NCBI GenBank assembly: GCA_050740255.1
Contig: JBOICV010000092.1
Span: 1 to 64,000, forward strand
Length of the DNA stretch: 64,000 nucleotides
Reading direction: 5' to 3'
From: JBOICV01 sp050740255
GTDB lineage: Bacteria; Pseudomonadota; Gammaproteobacteria; Nevskiales; JBOICV01
Positions 34,112 through 42,511 of this stretch are shown piece after piece. The translations under genes were made by a program, and so were the position numbers. Positions within the stretch are counted from its first letter, which is position 1. The number at the start of each line of letters is the position of its first letter. The notes under the pieces are model-generated. The model had not been told where the DNA came from, made no database searches, and worked only from the letters and a program-made list of their open reading frames with translations.

Positions 34112-35143
34112 TTAAGTCTTGGTGACGCTCTCTATCCCGCCACGCAGCAGATAAGCTTCCAGACCCTGCTTCGACAGCAGGAAGGTCGCGGTTGAGCTGT
34201 TGCGGCCGTCCTTGCAGAACAGCACGTAGGGTTTGCCGTCCGGCAGCGACGACAGACGCGTGCGCAGAATCGGGAAGGGGATGTTCACGCTGCCTTCGAT
34301 TCGGTCGTTGGCGACTTCATTCGGCATCCGTACATCCAGCCACTGACCGCCCTTCGCCACCAAATCCTTGGCTTGCTGGAAGCTGACTTCCGGAATCAGC
34401 GGCGCCTTGAGCAGCGCGATGAAATCGGGTTTCGCCAGTTTCATCAACTTGCCGTCGGTCAGCATGCGCACAGTGGCGTTGCGCACACTGCCGGAGATGA
34501 GTGCGTCCTCGCCGAAGCAGGAGCCGGGGCCGAATTCGGCCAGTTTGATCGGCTGCGCCAGATTGGGCGCTTCACGCTCGACCACCACCTTGCCGCGCGC
34601 GATGACGAAGAAGCAATCGCCTTCCGTGCCCTGTTTGATGACGACGTCGCCCGCCTTCATATCCGATGCCTGCATCTTCATGAACACGGTTTGCAGCTTG
34701 GCCGGGGGGACGCGGCCGAAGCCGCGCGTCGCGAGAAAATTGGACATCCAGTCGGCGGCGGGTTCGGACGCTTCCAGGCGCCCGACTTCCATGCTGCTGG
34801 GCTGATCCCAGGAGAGCACCGAACTCAGCAGTTGTGAATCCACCTGCAGCAGGCGCACGTCGCCCGACGCGCGGGCATCGTACGTGCTGGGTACTTCGTG
34901 CGGAAAGGGATGCAGGCCCTTGGCCTTGTCCGTACCCAGCGTGAGCTTGAGTTTGCCGTCGCCACTGAGCAATTCAACCTGGCCTTCCAGCACGTACAGG
35001 GTGTCGTACACCGACTCGCCGATGCGGAAGATGAAACTGCCCGACTTGAAGTGCCGCGTCTGCAAGCCCTTGGCCATGGCTTGCATGCCCTTGGGGCTGA
35101 GCGTGTTCAGCGGGTGGAGATTTTTGAGTAAGTCGGCGTCCAT
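34112..35143 (-). CDS. Dual cyclic-nucleotide-binding protein with rhodanese domain
   Basis: A 343-residue cytoplasmic protein. Two CNB domains cover about residues 10-130 and 145-250 (GSFIFRIGESVYDTLYVLEG, and GDVVIKQGTEGDCFFVIARGKVVV with FGPGSCFGEDALISGSVRNATV). A C-terminal rhodanese domain has the catalytic-type loop FCKDGRNSS (Cys present) and ends YLLRGGIESV. It has no DNA-binding domain, so it is not a CRP. It is divergent from the CHASE2 cyclase with 106 bp between starts, suggesting it responds to the nucleotide made there. Confidence 0.82.
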   Translation of the reverse strand: MDADLLKNLHPLNTLSPKGMQAMAKGLQTRHFKSGSFIFRIGESVYDTLYVLEGQVELLSGDGKLKLTLGTDKAKGLHPFPHEVPSTYDARASGDVRLLQVDSQLLSSVLSWDQPSSMEVGRLEASEPAADWMSNFLATRGFGRVPPAKLQTVFMKMQASDMKAGDVVIKQGTEGDCFFVIARGKVVVEREAPNLAQPIKLAEFGPGSCFGEDALISGSVRNATVRMLTDGKLMKLAKPDFIALLKAPLIPEVSFQQAKDLVAKGGQWLDVRMPNEVANDRIEGSVNIPFPILRTRLSSLPDGKPYVLFCKDGRNSSTATFLLSKQGLEAYLLRGGIESVTKT

Positions 35144-35249
35144 GGATCGCGTATCAATTCACGCGTGAGTTTAACCCAATGCGCGCGCGAGGTAACGCGT
35201 TTTGCAAGCGGATGGCGAGGGGTTAGTGCCTGGGTTAGAGTCTGCGGAT

Positions 35250-37511
35250 ATGGCTTCAAATCCCACCCTGCGTCGGGCGCTGCAATTCAGCAGCAAATAT
35301 CTGGTGCGTATCGCCATCAGCCTCGTGCTCGCATCAGTGTTTTTGGCGCATAGCGTTGGCTTGCTGAGCTGGGGTATTCTCACTGCGATCGAAAACCAGT
35401 TGTACGACGCGCGCGTGCGGGTATCCATGCCGCTGACCACGGATCCGCGCGTGGTGATCGTGGACATAGACGACAAGAGTCTCGCCGCCGAAGGCCAGTG
35501 GCCCTGGTCGCGCGACAAGCTGGCGCGGCTGATGGATTTATTGTTCGACAAATATGGCGCGCGCCTGGTCGGCTTCGACGTGGTGTTCGCGGAGCGCGAC
35601 CGTATCGGCGGCCGTCTCGGCGACTTCGTCGAGCAGTTACGCGCGCAGCTTCCGCCCGAGCAGCGGCCGCTGCTGGAACAGGCACTGAACCAGGGGGCGG
35701 CGGACGCGGCGACCGACCCGCAGTTCGCGCGCTCGCTCGGCAATCGTGCGGTACTGCTGGGTTATAGCTTTAAGGCCCAGCTGCAACCCGGCGAACCGGC
35801 CGAGGTGGGCAGCCTGCCGGCGGGGCTATTCGATTTCAGTGAACTCAAGCCGGCGCCGGCGGTGCCGCAAGCCCTCGGCTATGTCGGCAATCTGGCGATA
35901 TTGCAGGAGGCCGCGCTGGGTGGCGGCTACTTCGACAATCCGATGGTGGATGAGGACGGCGTGTTCCGCCGCGTGCCGCTGTTTCAGGAGTTCCAGGGCA
36001 AGCTATACCCCTCCATCGCGATGGCGATGACGCGGATTTATCTGGGCAAACCGGAAATCAAGTTCGACTTCGAAGGCGCCGGCGCACAAGCGCGGCTGAC
36101 CCATGTGCGTCTGGGTGAACGGCGCCTGCGTACCGACCCGCATAGTGCAGTGCTAGTGCCGTTTCGCGGGCCACAACGCACTTTTCCCTTTGTTTCCGCC
36201 ACCGATGTGCTGAACGAGAGCGCCAAGATTGACACCCTGTTCGACACCATGGTGCTGATCGGTGCCACCGCGCCGGGTTTGCTCGATCACCGCGTCACGC
36301 CGATCGCGCATATCTATGCGGGCGTCGAGGTGCACGCCAACGTGATCTCGGCGCTGCTGGACAACAAGCTATGGTCCTACCCAGCCAGCAACCTGCTGTA
36401 CGAGACGACCGCGCTGTTTGCGATCGGGCTCATTCTGGCCTTCGCCTTGCCGTATTTCTCGGTATTGGCCGGCGCCGGCCTGCTGGTGGGGCTGATTATG
36501 CTCAGCGTATTCATCAACCTCTTGCTGTGGTACGGCACGCGCACGGTGCTGCCGTTGGCGTCGCCGGTGATTTACGCGATTCTCTGCACCATGATGCAGA
36601 TGACCTACGGCTTTTTCGTCGAAATGCGCGGGCGTCGCCGTCTGGGTCAGATGTTCGGCCAATACATCCCCTCGGAAGTGGTGGCGGAGCTCGACCGGCT
36701 CGGCAAGGAAATCTCGCTCGAAGGCGAGAGCCGCGAGATGACGGTGCTGTTCTCCGATATCCGCAACTTCACGCCCATCGCCGAGCGGCTGCAACCCAGG
36801 GAACTCACCGCGCTGATCAACGAATTCCTCACCCCTTTGACGCGCACCATCCACGCCAACCGCGGCACCATAGACAAATACATGGGCGACGCGGTCATGG
36901 CCTTCTGGGGCGCGCCGCTGACGGACGAGCAGCATGCGCTGCATGCCGTGGAAGCGGCGCTCGATATGGTCGAGGTCATGCGTACGCTGCGGGCCGATTT
37001 CGCCAATCGCGGACTGCCGGAACTCAATATTGGCATCGGCATCAATACCGGTCCCATGATCGTCGGCAATATGGGCTCGGAGTTTCGTGTCGGCTATACC
37101 GTGATGGGCGATGCAGTAAATTTGGGCTCGCGGCTGGAAGGTCTATCCAAGCAGTACGACACGGGCATCGTGGTCGGCGAAGCGACGGTCATTAAAGTGG
37201 CGGGTTTTCGCTTCCGCGAACTGGATCGGGTGCGCGTCAAGGGCAAGCTCGAACCGATCAGCATCTTCGAGCCGATCGGTCCGGAGAACAAGCTCGCCGA
37301 GCGCCGCCGCGCCGAACTGGAAGCCTATGAACGCGCGTTGGCGCTATACCGCGACAACGACTGGGACGGTGCGGGGCAGGCGTTCGAGATGCTGAGCATG
37401 ACTTATGCCGGTGCGGGCCTGTACCGCATCTACACCGGACGTTGCGCGTTTTACCGCTCGCATCCGCCGCCGCCAAGCTGGGACGGGGTGTTCTCCTACA
37501 CCACCAAATAA
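35250..37511 (+). CDS. CHASE2-domain adenylate/guanylate cyclase (class III)
   Basis: A membrane sensor cyclase of 753 residues. After an N-terminal helix, the periplasmic CHASE2 domain covers about residues 40-370 (VVIVDIDDKSLAAEGQWPWSRDKLARL, FDVVFAERD). Three helices follow (residues 385-465), then the catalytic domain (TVLFSDIRNFTPIAERL, GTIDKYMGDAVMAFWGAP, GINTGPMIVGNMG, YTVMGDAVNLGSRLEGL), which keeps both metal-binding aspartates. ATG 35250 was chosen because the conserved region begins there. Product identity (cAMP or cGMP) is not settled, but the divergent CNB/rhodanese gene suggests a local signalling pair. Confidence 0.88.
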   Translation: MASNPTLRRALQFSSKYLVRIAISLVLASVFLAHSVGLLSWGILTAIENQLYDARVRVSMPLTTDPRVVIVDIDDKSLAAEGQWPWSRDKLARLMDLLFDKYGARLVGFDVVFAERDRIGGRLGDFVEQLRAQLPPEQRPLLEQALNQGAADAATDPQFARSLGNRAVLLGYSFKAQLQPGEPAEVGSLPAGLFDFSELKPAPAVPQALGYVGNLAILQEAALGGGYFDNPMVDEDGVFRRVPLFQEFQGKLYPSIAMAMTRIYLGKPEIKFDFEGAGAQARLTHVRLGERRLRTDPHSAVLVPFRGPQRTFPFVSATDVLNESAKIDTLFDTMVLIGATAPGLLDHRVTPIAHIYAGVEVHANVISALLDNKLWSYPASNLLYETTALFAIGLILAFALPYFSVLAGAGLLVGLIMLSVFINLLLWYGTRTVLPLASPVIYAILCTMMQMTYGFFVEMRGRRRLGQMFGQYIPSEVVAELDRLGKEISLEGESREMTVLFSDIRNFTPIAERLQPRELTALINEFLTPLTRTIHANRGTIDKYMGDAVMAFWGAPLTDEQHALHAVEAALDMVEVMRTLRADFANRGLPELNIGIGINTGPMIVGNMGSEFRVGYTVMGDAVNLGSRLEGLSKQYDTGIVVGEATVIKVAGFRFRELDRVRVKGKLEPISIFEPIGPENKLAERRRAELEAYERALALYRDNDWDGAGQAFEMLSMTYAGAGLYRIYTGRCAFYRSHPPPPSWDGVFSYTTK

Positions 37512-37564
37512 CCAGCGCCGCTAGGCTAAACTGGCGCGAACCTGATAAGAATTCCCGCGCAAGC

Positions 37565-39457
37565 ATGGCGCAAACACAGGCGCTGGCGTTCATCGCCAAG
37601 CTTCCCCGATCCGCCAAGATCATCATCCTGATCGGGCTGGACGCGGTGCTTTTGCCGCTCGCCCTGTACCTGGCCTATGTATTGCGGCTGGGTCAATGGT
37701 TGCCGTCCATGCTGCCGCCCTGGTGGCTGTGGCCGCTGACGGCGCTATCCGCGATTCCTCTGATGTATGCGCAAGGTGTGTACGATGCCGTAGTGCGGTA
37801 TCTGCGCTCGCCCACGCTGATCCTCATCGTGCAAAGCCTCGGCGTGAGCACCTTGCTGCTGGTGGCGCTGGTGTTCCTGTTCTCCAGCAACCGCGAGGTG
37901 CCGCGCTCGGTGCTGCCCCTGTATCTGGTGTTATCCACACTGCTGGTGTGCGCCAGCCGGCTGGCGGCGCGCGGCATGCTGGTGCCGGCGCGGCGCGCGC
38001 GGCGTTTGGCGCGTCCGGTGGCGATTTATGGCGCCGGCATCGCCGGCCGGCAACTGGCCTCGGCGCTGGAACATCATCATGATCTCAGTCCGCGCCTGTT
38101 TTTCGATGACAGCCGCGAACTGCAGGGCCGCGTCGTGCAGGGTTTGCGCGTGCACGCTCCCGCCGAGCTGGACGCGCTGATCGAGCGCCACGGACTGACC
38201 GACGTACTGCTGGCAATTCCATCCTTGCCGCGCTCGCGCCAGCGCGAAATTTTCAATTTTCTCGACTCGCGTCCGGTCAAGGTGATGGTGATGCCGAGCA
38301 TGACCGACGTCGCGCGCGGCCAAGTGACCGTCAGCGATCTGCGCGAGGTGCAGATCGAAGACATCCTGGGGCGCGAACCGGTGGTGCCGGATTCCACCCT
38401 GCTGCACCTGTGCATCACCGGCAAAGCGGTCATGGTGACCGGCGCCGGCGGTTCGATCGGAGCGGAGCTGAGCCGGCAAATCGTCAAGCTGACGCCGAGC
38501 AAGCTGGTGCTGTTCGAGCAATCGGAGCTGGCGTTATACGAAGTCGAGCGTGAGCTGCGGCAGCGCCTGCCGGACGGCAGCGCACTGGTCAGCGTGCTGG
38601 GCAATGTACAGGAGCAGGGCGCGGTCGAGGCGGCGCTGCGCGCGCATGCCGTGCAGACGGTTTATCACGCGGCGGCTTACAAGCATGTGCCGCTGGTCGA
38701 GCACAATCCCTTTGAAGGCGTGCTCAACAATACCTTCGGCACACTGGCGGCGGCGCAGGCCGCGCGGGCCGCGGGCACAGAAACTTTTGTGCTGATCTCC
38801 ACCGACAAGGCGGTGCGGCCGACCAATGTCATGGGCGCCAGCAAACGTCTGGCTGAAATGGCCTTGCAGGCCATGGCGCAGGCGGGGCCGGCGCCGCCGG
38901 GACCGACGACAGTGTTCTCGATGGTGCGTTTCGGCAATGTGCTGGGTTCTTCGGGTTCGGTGGTGCCCTTGTTCCGCGAGCAAATCCACCGTGGCGGGCC
39001 GGTGACGATCACGCATCCGGACATGGTGCGTTACTTCATGACCATCCCCGAGGCCGCGCAGCTTGTTATTCAGGCCGGCGCGATGGGCCGCGCCGGCGAG
39101 GTGTTCGTGCTCGATATGGGCGAACCCGTCAAGATTCTGGACTTGGCGCGCCGCATGATTCGCCTGTCGGGTTTGACCCTGCGCGATACCGAACATCCCG
39201 ACGGCGATATCGGCATCAGCTTCACCGGCGTGCGTCCGGGCGAGAAGCTGTTCGAAGAACTGCTGATCGCCGCCACCGATGTGCCGACCCGGCATCCGCG
39301 CATTCTCTGCGCCCAGGAGGCCTTCTGGCCCTGGGAGCGGCTGGCGCCGTATCTGGAAAAGCTGCGCCAGGCCATTAGCGATCAGGACGCGGCGCGGCTG
39401 CGCGCTTTGCTCGGTGAGGCGGTCAGCGGTTACCTCAATCCGCTTGAAACGAACTGA
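37565..39457 (+). CDS. Membrane nucleoside-diphosphate sugar 4,6-dehydratase, CapD/WbpM type
   Basis: Makes 4-keto-6-deoxy UDP-sugars for surface polysaccharide, 630 residues. Four N-terminal helices (residues 20-140) precede a CoA-binding-like domain (AIYGAGIAGRQLASALEHH) and then the SDR domain: GAGGSIGAELSRQIVKL near residue 295, YHAAAYKHVPLVE and STDKAVRPTNVMGASKRLAE. The catalytic site lies in the TNVMGASK strand in place of the usual YxxxK, as in WbpM/FlaA1. No glycosyltransferases flank it, so it stands alone. Confidence 0.88.
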   Translation: MAQTQALAFIAKLPRSAKIIILIGLDAVLLPLALYLAYVLRLGQWLPSMLPPWWLWPLTALSAIPLMYAQGVYDAVVRYLRSPTLILIVQSLGVSTLLLVALVFLFSSNREVPRSVLPLYLVLSTLLVCASRLAARGMLVPARRARRLARPVAIYGAGIAGRQLASALEHHHDLSPRLFFDDSRELQGRVVQGLRVHAPAELDALIERHGLTDVLLAIPSLPRSRQREIFNFLDSRPVKVMVMPSMTDVARGQVTVSDLREVQIEDILGREPVVPDSTLLHLCITGKAVMVTGAGGSIGAELSRQIVKLTPSKLVLFEQSELALYEVERELRQRLPDGSALVSVLGNVQEQGAVEAALRAHAVQTVYHAAAYKHVPLVEHNPFEGVLNNTFGTLAAAQAARAAGTETFVLISTDKAVRPTNVMGASKRLAEMALQAMAQAGPAPPGPTTVFSMVRFGNVLGSSGSVVPLFREQIHRGGPVTITHPDMVRYFMTIPEAAQLVIQAGAMGRAGEVFVLDMGEPVKILDLARRMIRLSGLTLRDTEHPDGDIGISFTGVRPGEKLFEELLIAATDVPTRHPRILCAQEAFWPWERLAPYLEKLRQAISDQDAARLRALLGEAVSGYLNPLETN

Positions 39458-39549
39458 GCTGGCCCCCATATAAGGTGTAAGGCTGGACCGCCGGCTTGGC
39501 GCTATACTCCCGCGCCGTCTGTGAGTCTGACCGGGTTTCGAGAAGTTTT

Positions 39550-39894
39550 ATGCCTATTTACGAGTACCACTGCCGCAGTTGCGGTACGGAAACAGAAAAG
39601 CTGCAGCGTCTTGGCGCGGCTGATTTAACCGAATGCCCGGCCTGTCATCAGCCGAGTCTGGAGCGAACGGTGTCGGCCGCAGGCTTTCGCCTCAAAGGCG
39701 GCGGCTGGTACGAGACCGACTTCAAGAGCGCGAGCAAGAAAAACGTCGCCGGCGATAGCGAGGCCAAACCCGCTGGCGCGGAAAAAACCGAAAAAGCGGA
39801 AAAACCCGAAAAAACCGAGAAGGCTGTGCCCGCTGCTGCCGCTACGACCGACAGCAGCAAACCCGCCACCGGCTCGGGCGCCAGCGCGGCCTGA
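39550..39894 (+). CDS. FmdB-family zinc-ribbon protein
   Basis: A 114-residue protein starting MPIYEYHCRSCGTETEKLQRLG with the second Cys pair in CPACHQ. The family segment RTVSAAGFRLKGGGWYETDFKSA is complete. The tail is an unusual run of Glu-Lys repeats (EKTEKAEKPEKTEKA) then Ala/Ser/Thr-rich. It precedes DUF502 and aspS, the usual gammaproteobacterial order. Confidence 0.85.
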   Translation: MPIYEYHCRSCGTETEKLQRLGAADLTECPACHQPSLERTVSAAGFRLKGGGWYETDFKSASKKNVAGDSEAKPAGAEKTEKAEKPEKTEKAVPAAAATTDSSKPATGSGASAA

Positions 39895-39906
39895 GTTTCC
39901 GAGCCT

Positions 39907-40554
39907 ATGACTGACCTGTCCCCAGCCAGCCTGTGGGGGCGACGCGGCGCGATAGCGGTGCTGTTGCGCAAATGGGCGATTGCCGGCCTGGTCGTCTGGA
40001 TTCCACTCGGCGTCACCCTGTTGGTGCTGCGTTTCTTCATCAAGACGCTGGACGCCAGCCTGCTGCTGATTCCTGCCGCGATACGACCCGATATTCCGGG
40101 TCTGGGCATCCTTTTATCCCTCGTGCTGGTGCTGGGCACCGGCGCGCTGGCCGCCAACTTTATCGGCGGTCAATTGCTGCAGTGGGCGGAAGAACTGCTC
40201 GACCGCGTACCCCTGGTGCGTTCGATTTATAGCGGCATGAAGAAGCTGGCCGAGACGCTGTTCTCCAAGGGTTCCGCTTCTTTCCGCCAACCCATTCTGA
40301 TTCAGTATCCCTGCAAGGGTGTGTGGAGCGTCGCCTTCATCACCGGCCAACCGATTCCGGAAGCCGAAGCAAGAATCGGCAAGAAGCTGGTAACGGTGTA
40401 CGTGCCGACCACGCCCAATCCGACCTCCGGTTTTGTCGTGCTGGTGCCCGCGGATGAAGTGGTGCACCTCGACATGAGCGTCGAGGCCGCGATGAACCTG
40501 ATTATTTCTCTGGGCGTGGTGACACCCGAGTCCAAGAGCCTGGGCCAGCTATAG
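39907..40554 (+). CDS. DUF502 membrane protein
   Basis: A 215-residue inner-membrane protein. Two N-terminal helices (KWAIAGLVVWIPLGVTLLVLRFF and ILLSLVLVLGTGALAANFIGG) precede the family block VPLVRSIYSGMKKLAETL and the C-terminal VYVPTTPNPTSGFVVLVPADEVV. The function is unknown. It begins 12 bp after fmdB and precedes aspS. Confidence 0.87.
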   Translation: MTDLSPASLWGRRGAIAVLLRKWAIAGLVVWIPLGVTLLVLRFFIKTLDASLLLIPAAIRPDIPGLGILLSLVLVLGTGALAANFIGGQLLQWAEELLDRVPLVRSIYSGMKKLAETLFSKGSASFRQPILIQYPCKGVWSVAFITGQPIPEAEARIGKKLVTVYVPTTPNPTSGFVVLVPADEVVHLDMSVEAAMNLIISLGVVTPESKSLGQL

Positions 40555-40670
40555 CAGCAGGTTTTACCTGCACAGACGAGCTATCGCGCGCAGGCGCGCT
40601 CCTACATCTTCTATCCCCGGCGCGCCGGCGCCGCTACAATGCGCGGCTCGGATTCCATCCTCTCCCGATC

Positions 40671-42446
40671 ATGCGTTCCCACTACTGTGGCGAAGTCACC
40701 GCCGCCCTGACCGGTCAGCACGTCACGGTCGCCGGCTGGGTGCACCGCCGCCGCGACCATGGCGGGGTGATCTTCATTGACCTGCGTGACCGCGAAGGCC
40801 TGCTGCAACTCGTGTTCGATCCAGACCAGGCCGAGCTGTTCGCCCAGGCCGAACGCTTGCGCAACGAATACGTGATCAGCGTGGAAGGTGTAGTGCGCCC
40901 GCGCCCGGCCGGTACCGAGAACGCCAGGCTCAAGACCGGCCAGGTGGAAGTGGCGGCCGCGCGGCTCGAGTTGCTCAACCGTTCGGAGCCGGTGCCTTTC
41001 CAGCTCGACGACGACACGGTCGGCGAGGAAACGCGGCTGCGCTTCCGCTACGTGGATTTGCGGCGGCCGCAGATGCAGAAAAACCTGCGCCTGCGCCATG
41101 CAATCATCAAACGCATGCGTAATTACATGGATGAGCACGGCTTTGTCGATGTCGAAACGCCGATACTCACCCGCGCCACTCCCGAAGGCGCGCGCGACTA
41201 TCTGGTGCCCAGCCGCAACCAGCCGGGTCATTTCTTCGCCCTGCCGCAGTCGCCGCAACTGTTCAAGCAGTTGCTGATGATGTCGGGGCTGGATCGCTAC
41301 TACCAGATCGCACGCTGTTTCCGGGATGAGGATCTCAGAGCCGACCGCCAGCCGGAATTCACCCAGCTCGATATTGAGACCAGTTTCCTGTCCATGCAGG
41401 AAATCATGGCCGTCATCGAGGGCCTGGTGCGGGACTTGTTTCAGGCCGTCCTCGGCGTGGACCTTGGCGTCTTGCCGCATATGTCTTATGCCGAGGCGAT
41501 GCTGCGCTACGGTTCCGACAAACCCGACCTGCGCAACCCGCTGGAGCTAGTGGAGATAAGGGAACGGGTCAAGGACGTGGACTTCAAGGTTTTTGCCACT
41601 CCCGCCAACGATCCCAAGTGCCGCGTGGCGGCCTTGCGCGTTCCAAACGGCCGCGAAAAACTCTCGCGCGGCCAGATTGATGCCTGCACCGAATTCGTCA
41701 AGCAATACGGCGCCAAGGGTCTGGCCTACATCGTGGTTAACGACAAGGCCAAGGGACGAGACGGCTTGCAATCGCCCATCGTCAAGAATCTGCACGACCA
41801 GGCCCTCGCGGGGATATTGGAAGCCACCGGCGCGCAGGATGGCGACGTGATTTTCTTCGGCGCCGATAAATTCAGAGTCGTCTGTGATGCGCTCGGCGCG
41901 CTGCGGCTGAAGCTGGGACAGGAGCTGGGTGTCACCGCCGGCGGCTGGCGCGCCTTGTGGGTGGTGGACTGGCCCATGTTCGAGTGGGACGACCAACACC
42001 ATGGCTGGGTGTCGCTGCACCATCCGTTCACCGCGCCGAAAATCGGCGCAGCCGAGGAGTTGCAGAACAATCCGGGTGAGGTGCTGTCCCAGGGCTATGA
42101 CATCGTGCTGAACGGCACTGAGTTGGGCGGCGGCTCGGTGCGTATTCACCAGCCCGAGCTGCAGCAGGCGGTGTTCAATCTGCTGGGCATAGCTCCAGAG
42201 GAGCAACAGGAGAAATTCGGTTTTCTGCTGGAGGCGCTCAGCTACGGCGCACCGCCGCACGGCGGCCTGGCAATCGGCATTGACCGGCTGGTGATGCTGA
42301 TGGCCGGTGCGCAATCCATCCGTGAAGTCATCGCCTTCCCCAAAACCCAGAGCGCGAGCTGCCTGCTGACGGCTGCACCCGGTAAAGTTGACCCGAAGCA
42401 GTTGCGCGAGCTGGGTCTGCGTTTGCGCGAGCCGCCGACGGGTTAG
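40671..42446 (+). CDS. aspS: Aspartate-tRNA ligase, probably non-discriminating
   Basis: Charges tRNA-Asp with aspartate, 591 residues. The anticodon-binding domain is followed by class II motifs: RFRYVDLRRP, CFRDEDLRADRQPEFTQLD (motif 2) and GLAIGIDRLVMLM (motif 3), with a bacterial GAD insertion between motifs 2 and 3. His30 (RRRDHGG) replaces the Leu of E. coli AspRS; in Pseudomonas this residue marks non-discriminating enzymes that also mischarge tRNA-Asn for GatCAB. Gene order follows fmdB-DUF502-aspS. Confidence 0.93.
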   Translation: MRSHYCGEVTAALTGQHVTVAGWVHRRRDHGGVIFIDLRDREGLLQLVFDPDQAELFAQAERLRNEYVISVEGVVRPRPAGTENARLKTGQVEVAAARLELLNRSEPVPFQLDDDTVGEETRLRFRYVDLRRPQMQKNLRLRHAIIKRMRNYMDEHGFVDVETPILTRATPEGARDYLVPSRNQPGHFFALPQSPQLFKQLLMMSGLDRYYQIARCFRDEDLRADRQPEFTQLDIETSFLSMQEIMAVIEGLVRDLFQAVLGVDLGVLPHMSYAEAMLRYGSDKPDLRNPLELVEIRERVKDVDFKVFATPANDPKCRVAALRVPNGREKLSRGQIDACTEFVKQYGAKGLAYIVVNDKAKGRDGLQSPIVKNLHDQALAGILEATGAQDGDVIFFGADKFRVVCDALGALRLKLGQELGVTAGGWRALWVVDWPMFEWDDQHHGWVSLHHPFTAPKIGAAEELQNNPGEVLSQGYDIVLNGTELGGGSVRIHQPELQQAVFNLLGIAPEEQQEKFGFLLEALSYGAPPHGGLAIGIDRLVMLMAGAQSIREVIAFPKTQSASCLLTAAPGKVDPKQLRELGLRLREPPTG

Positions 42447-42511
42447 GCGCTGATGGGCAATATGTCCTTATAGTAGATACTGGTCACCTATTCGGTTGGA
42501 GAGTCGCAGTC

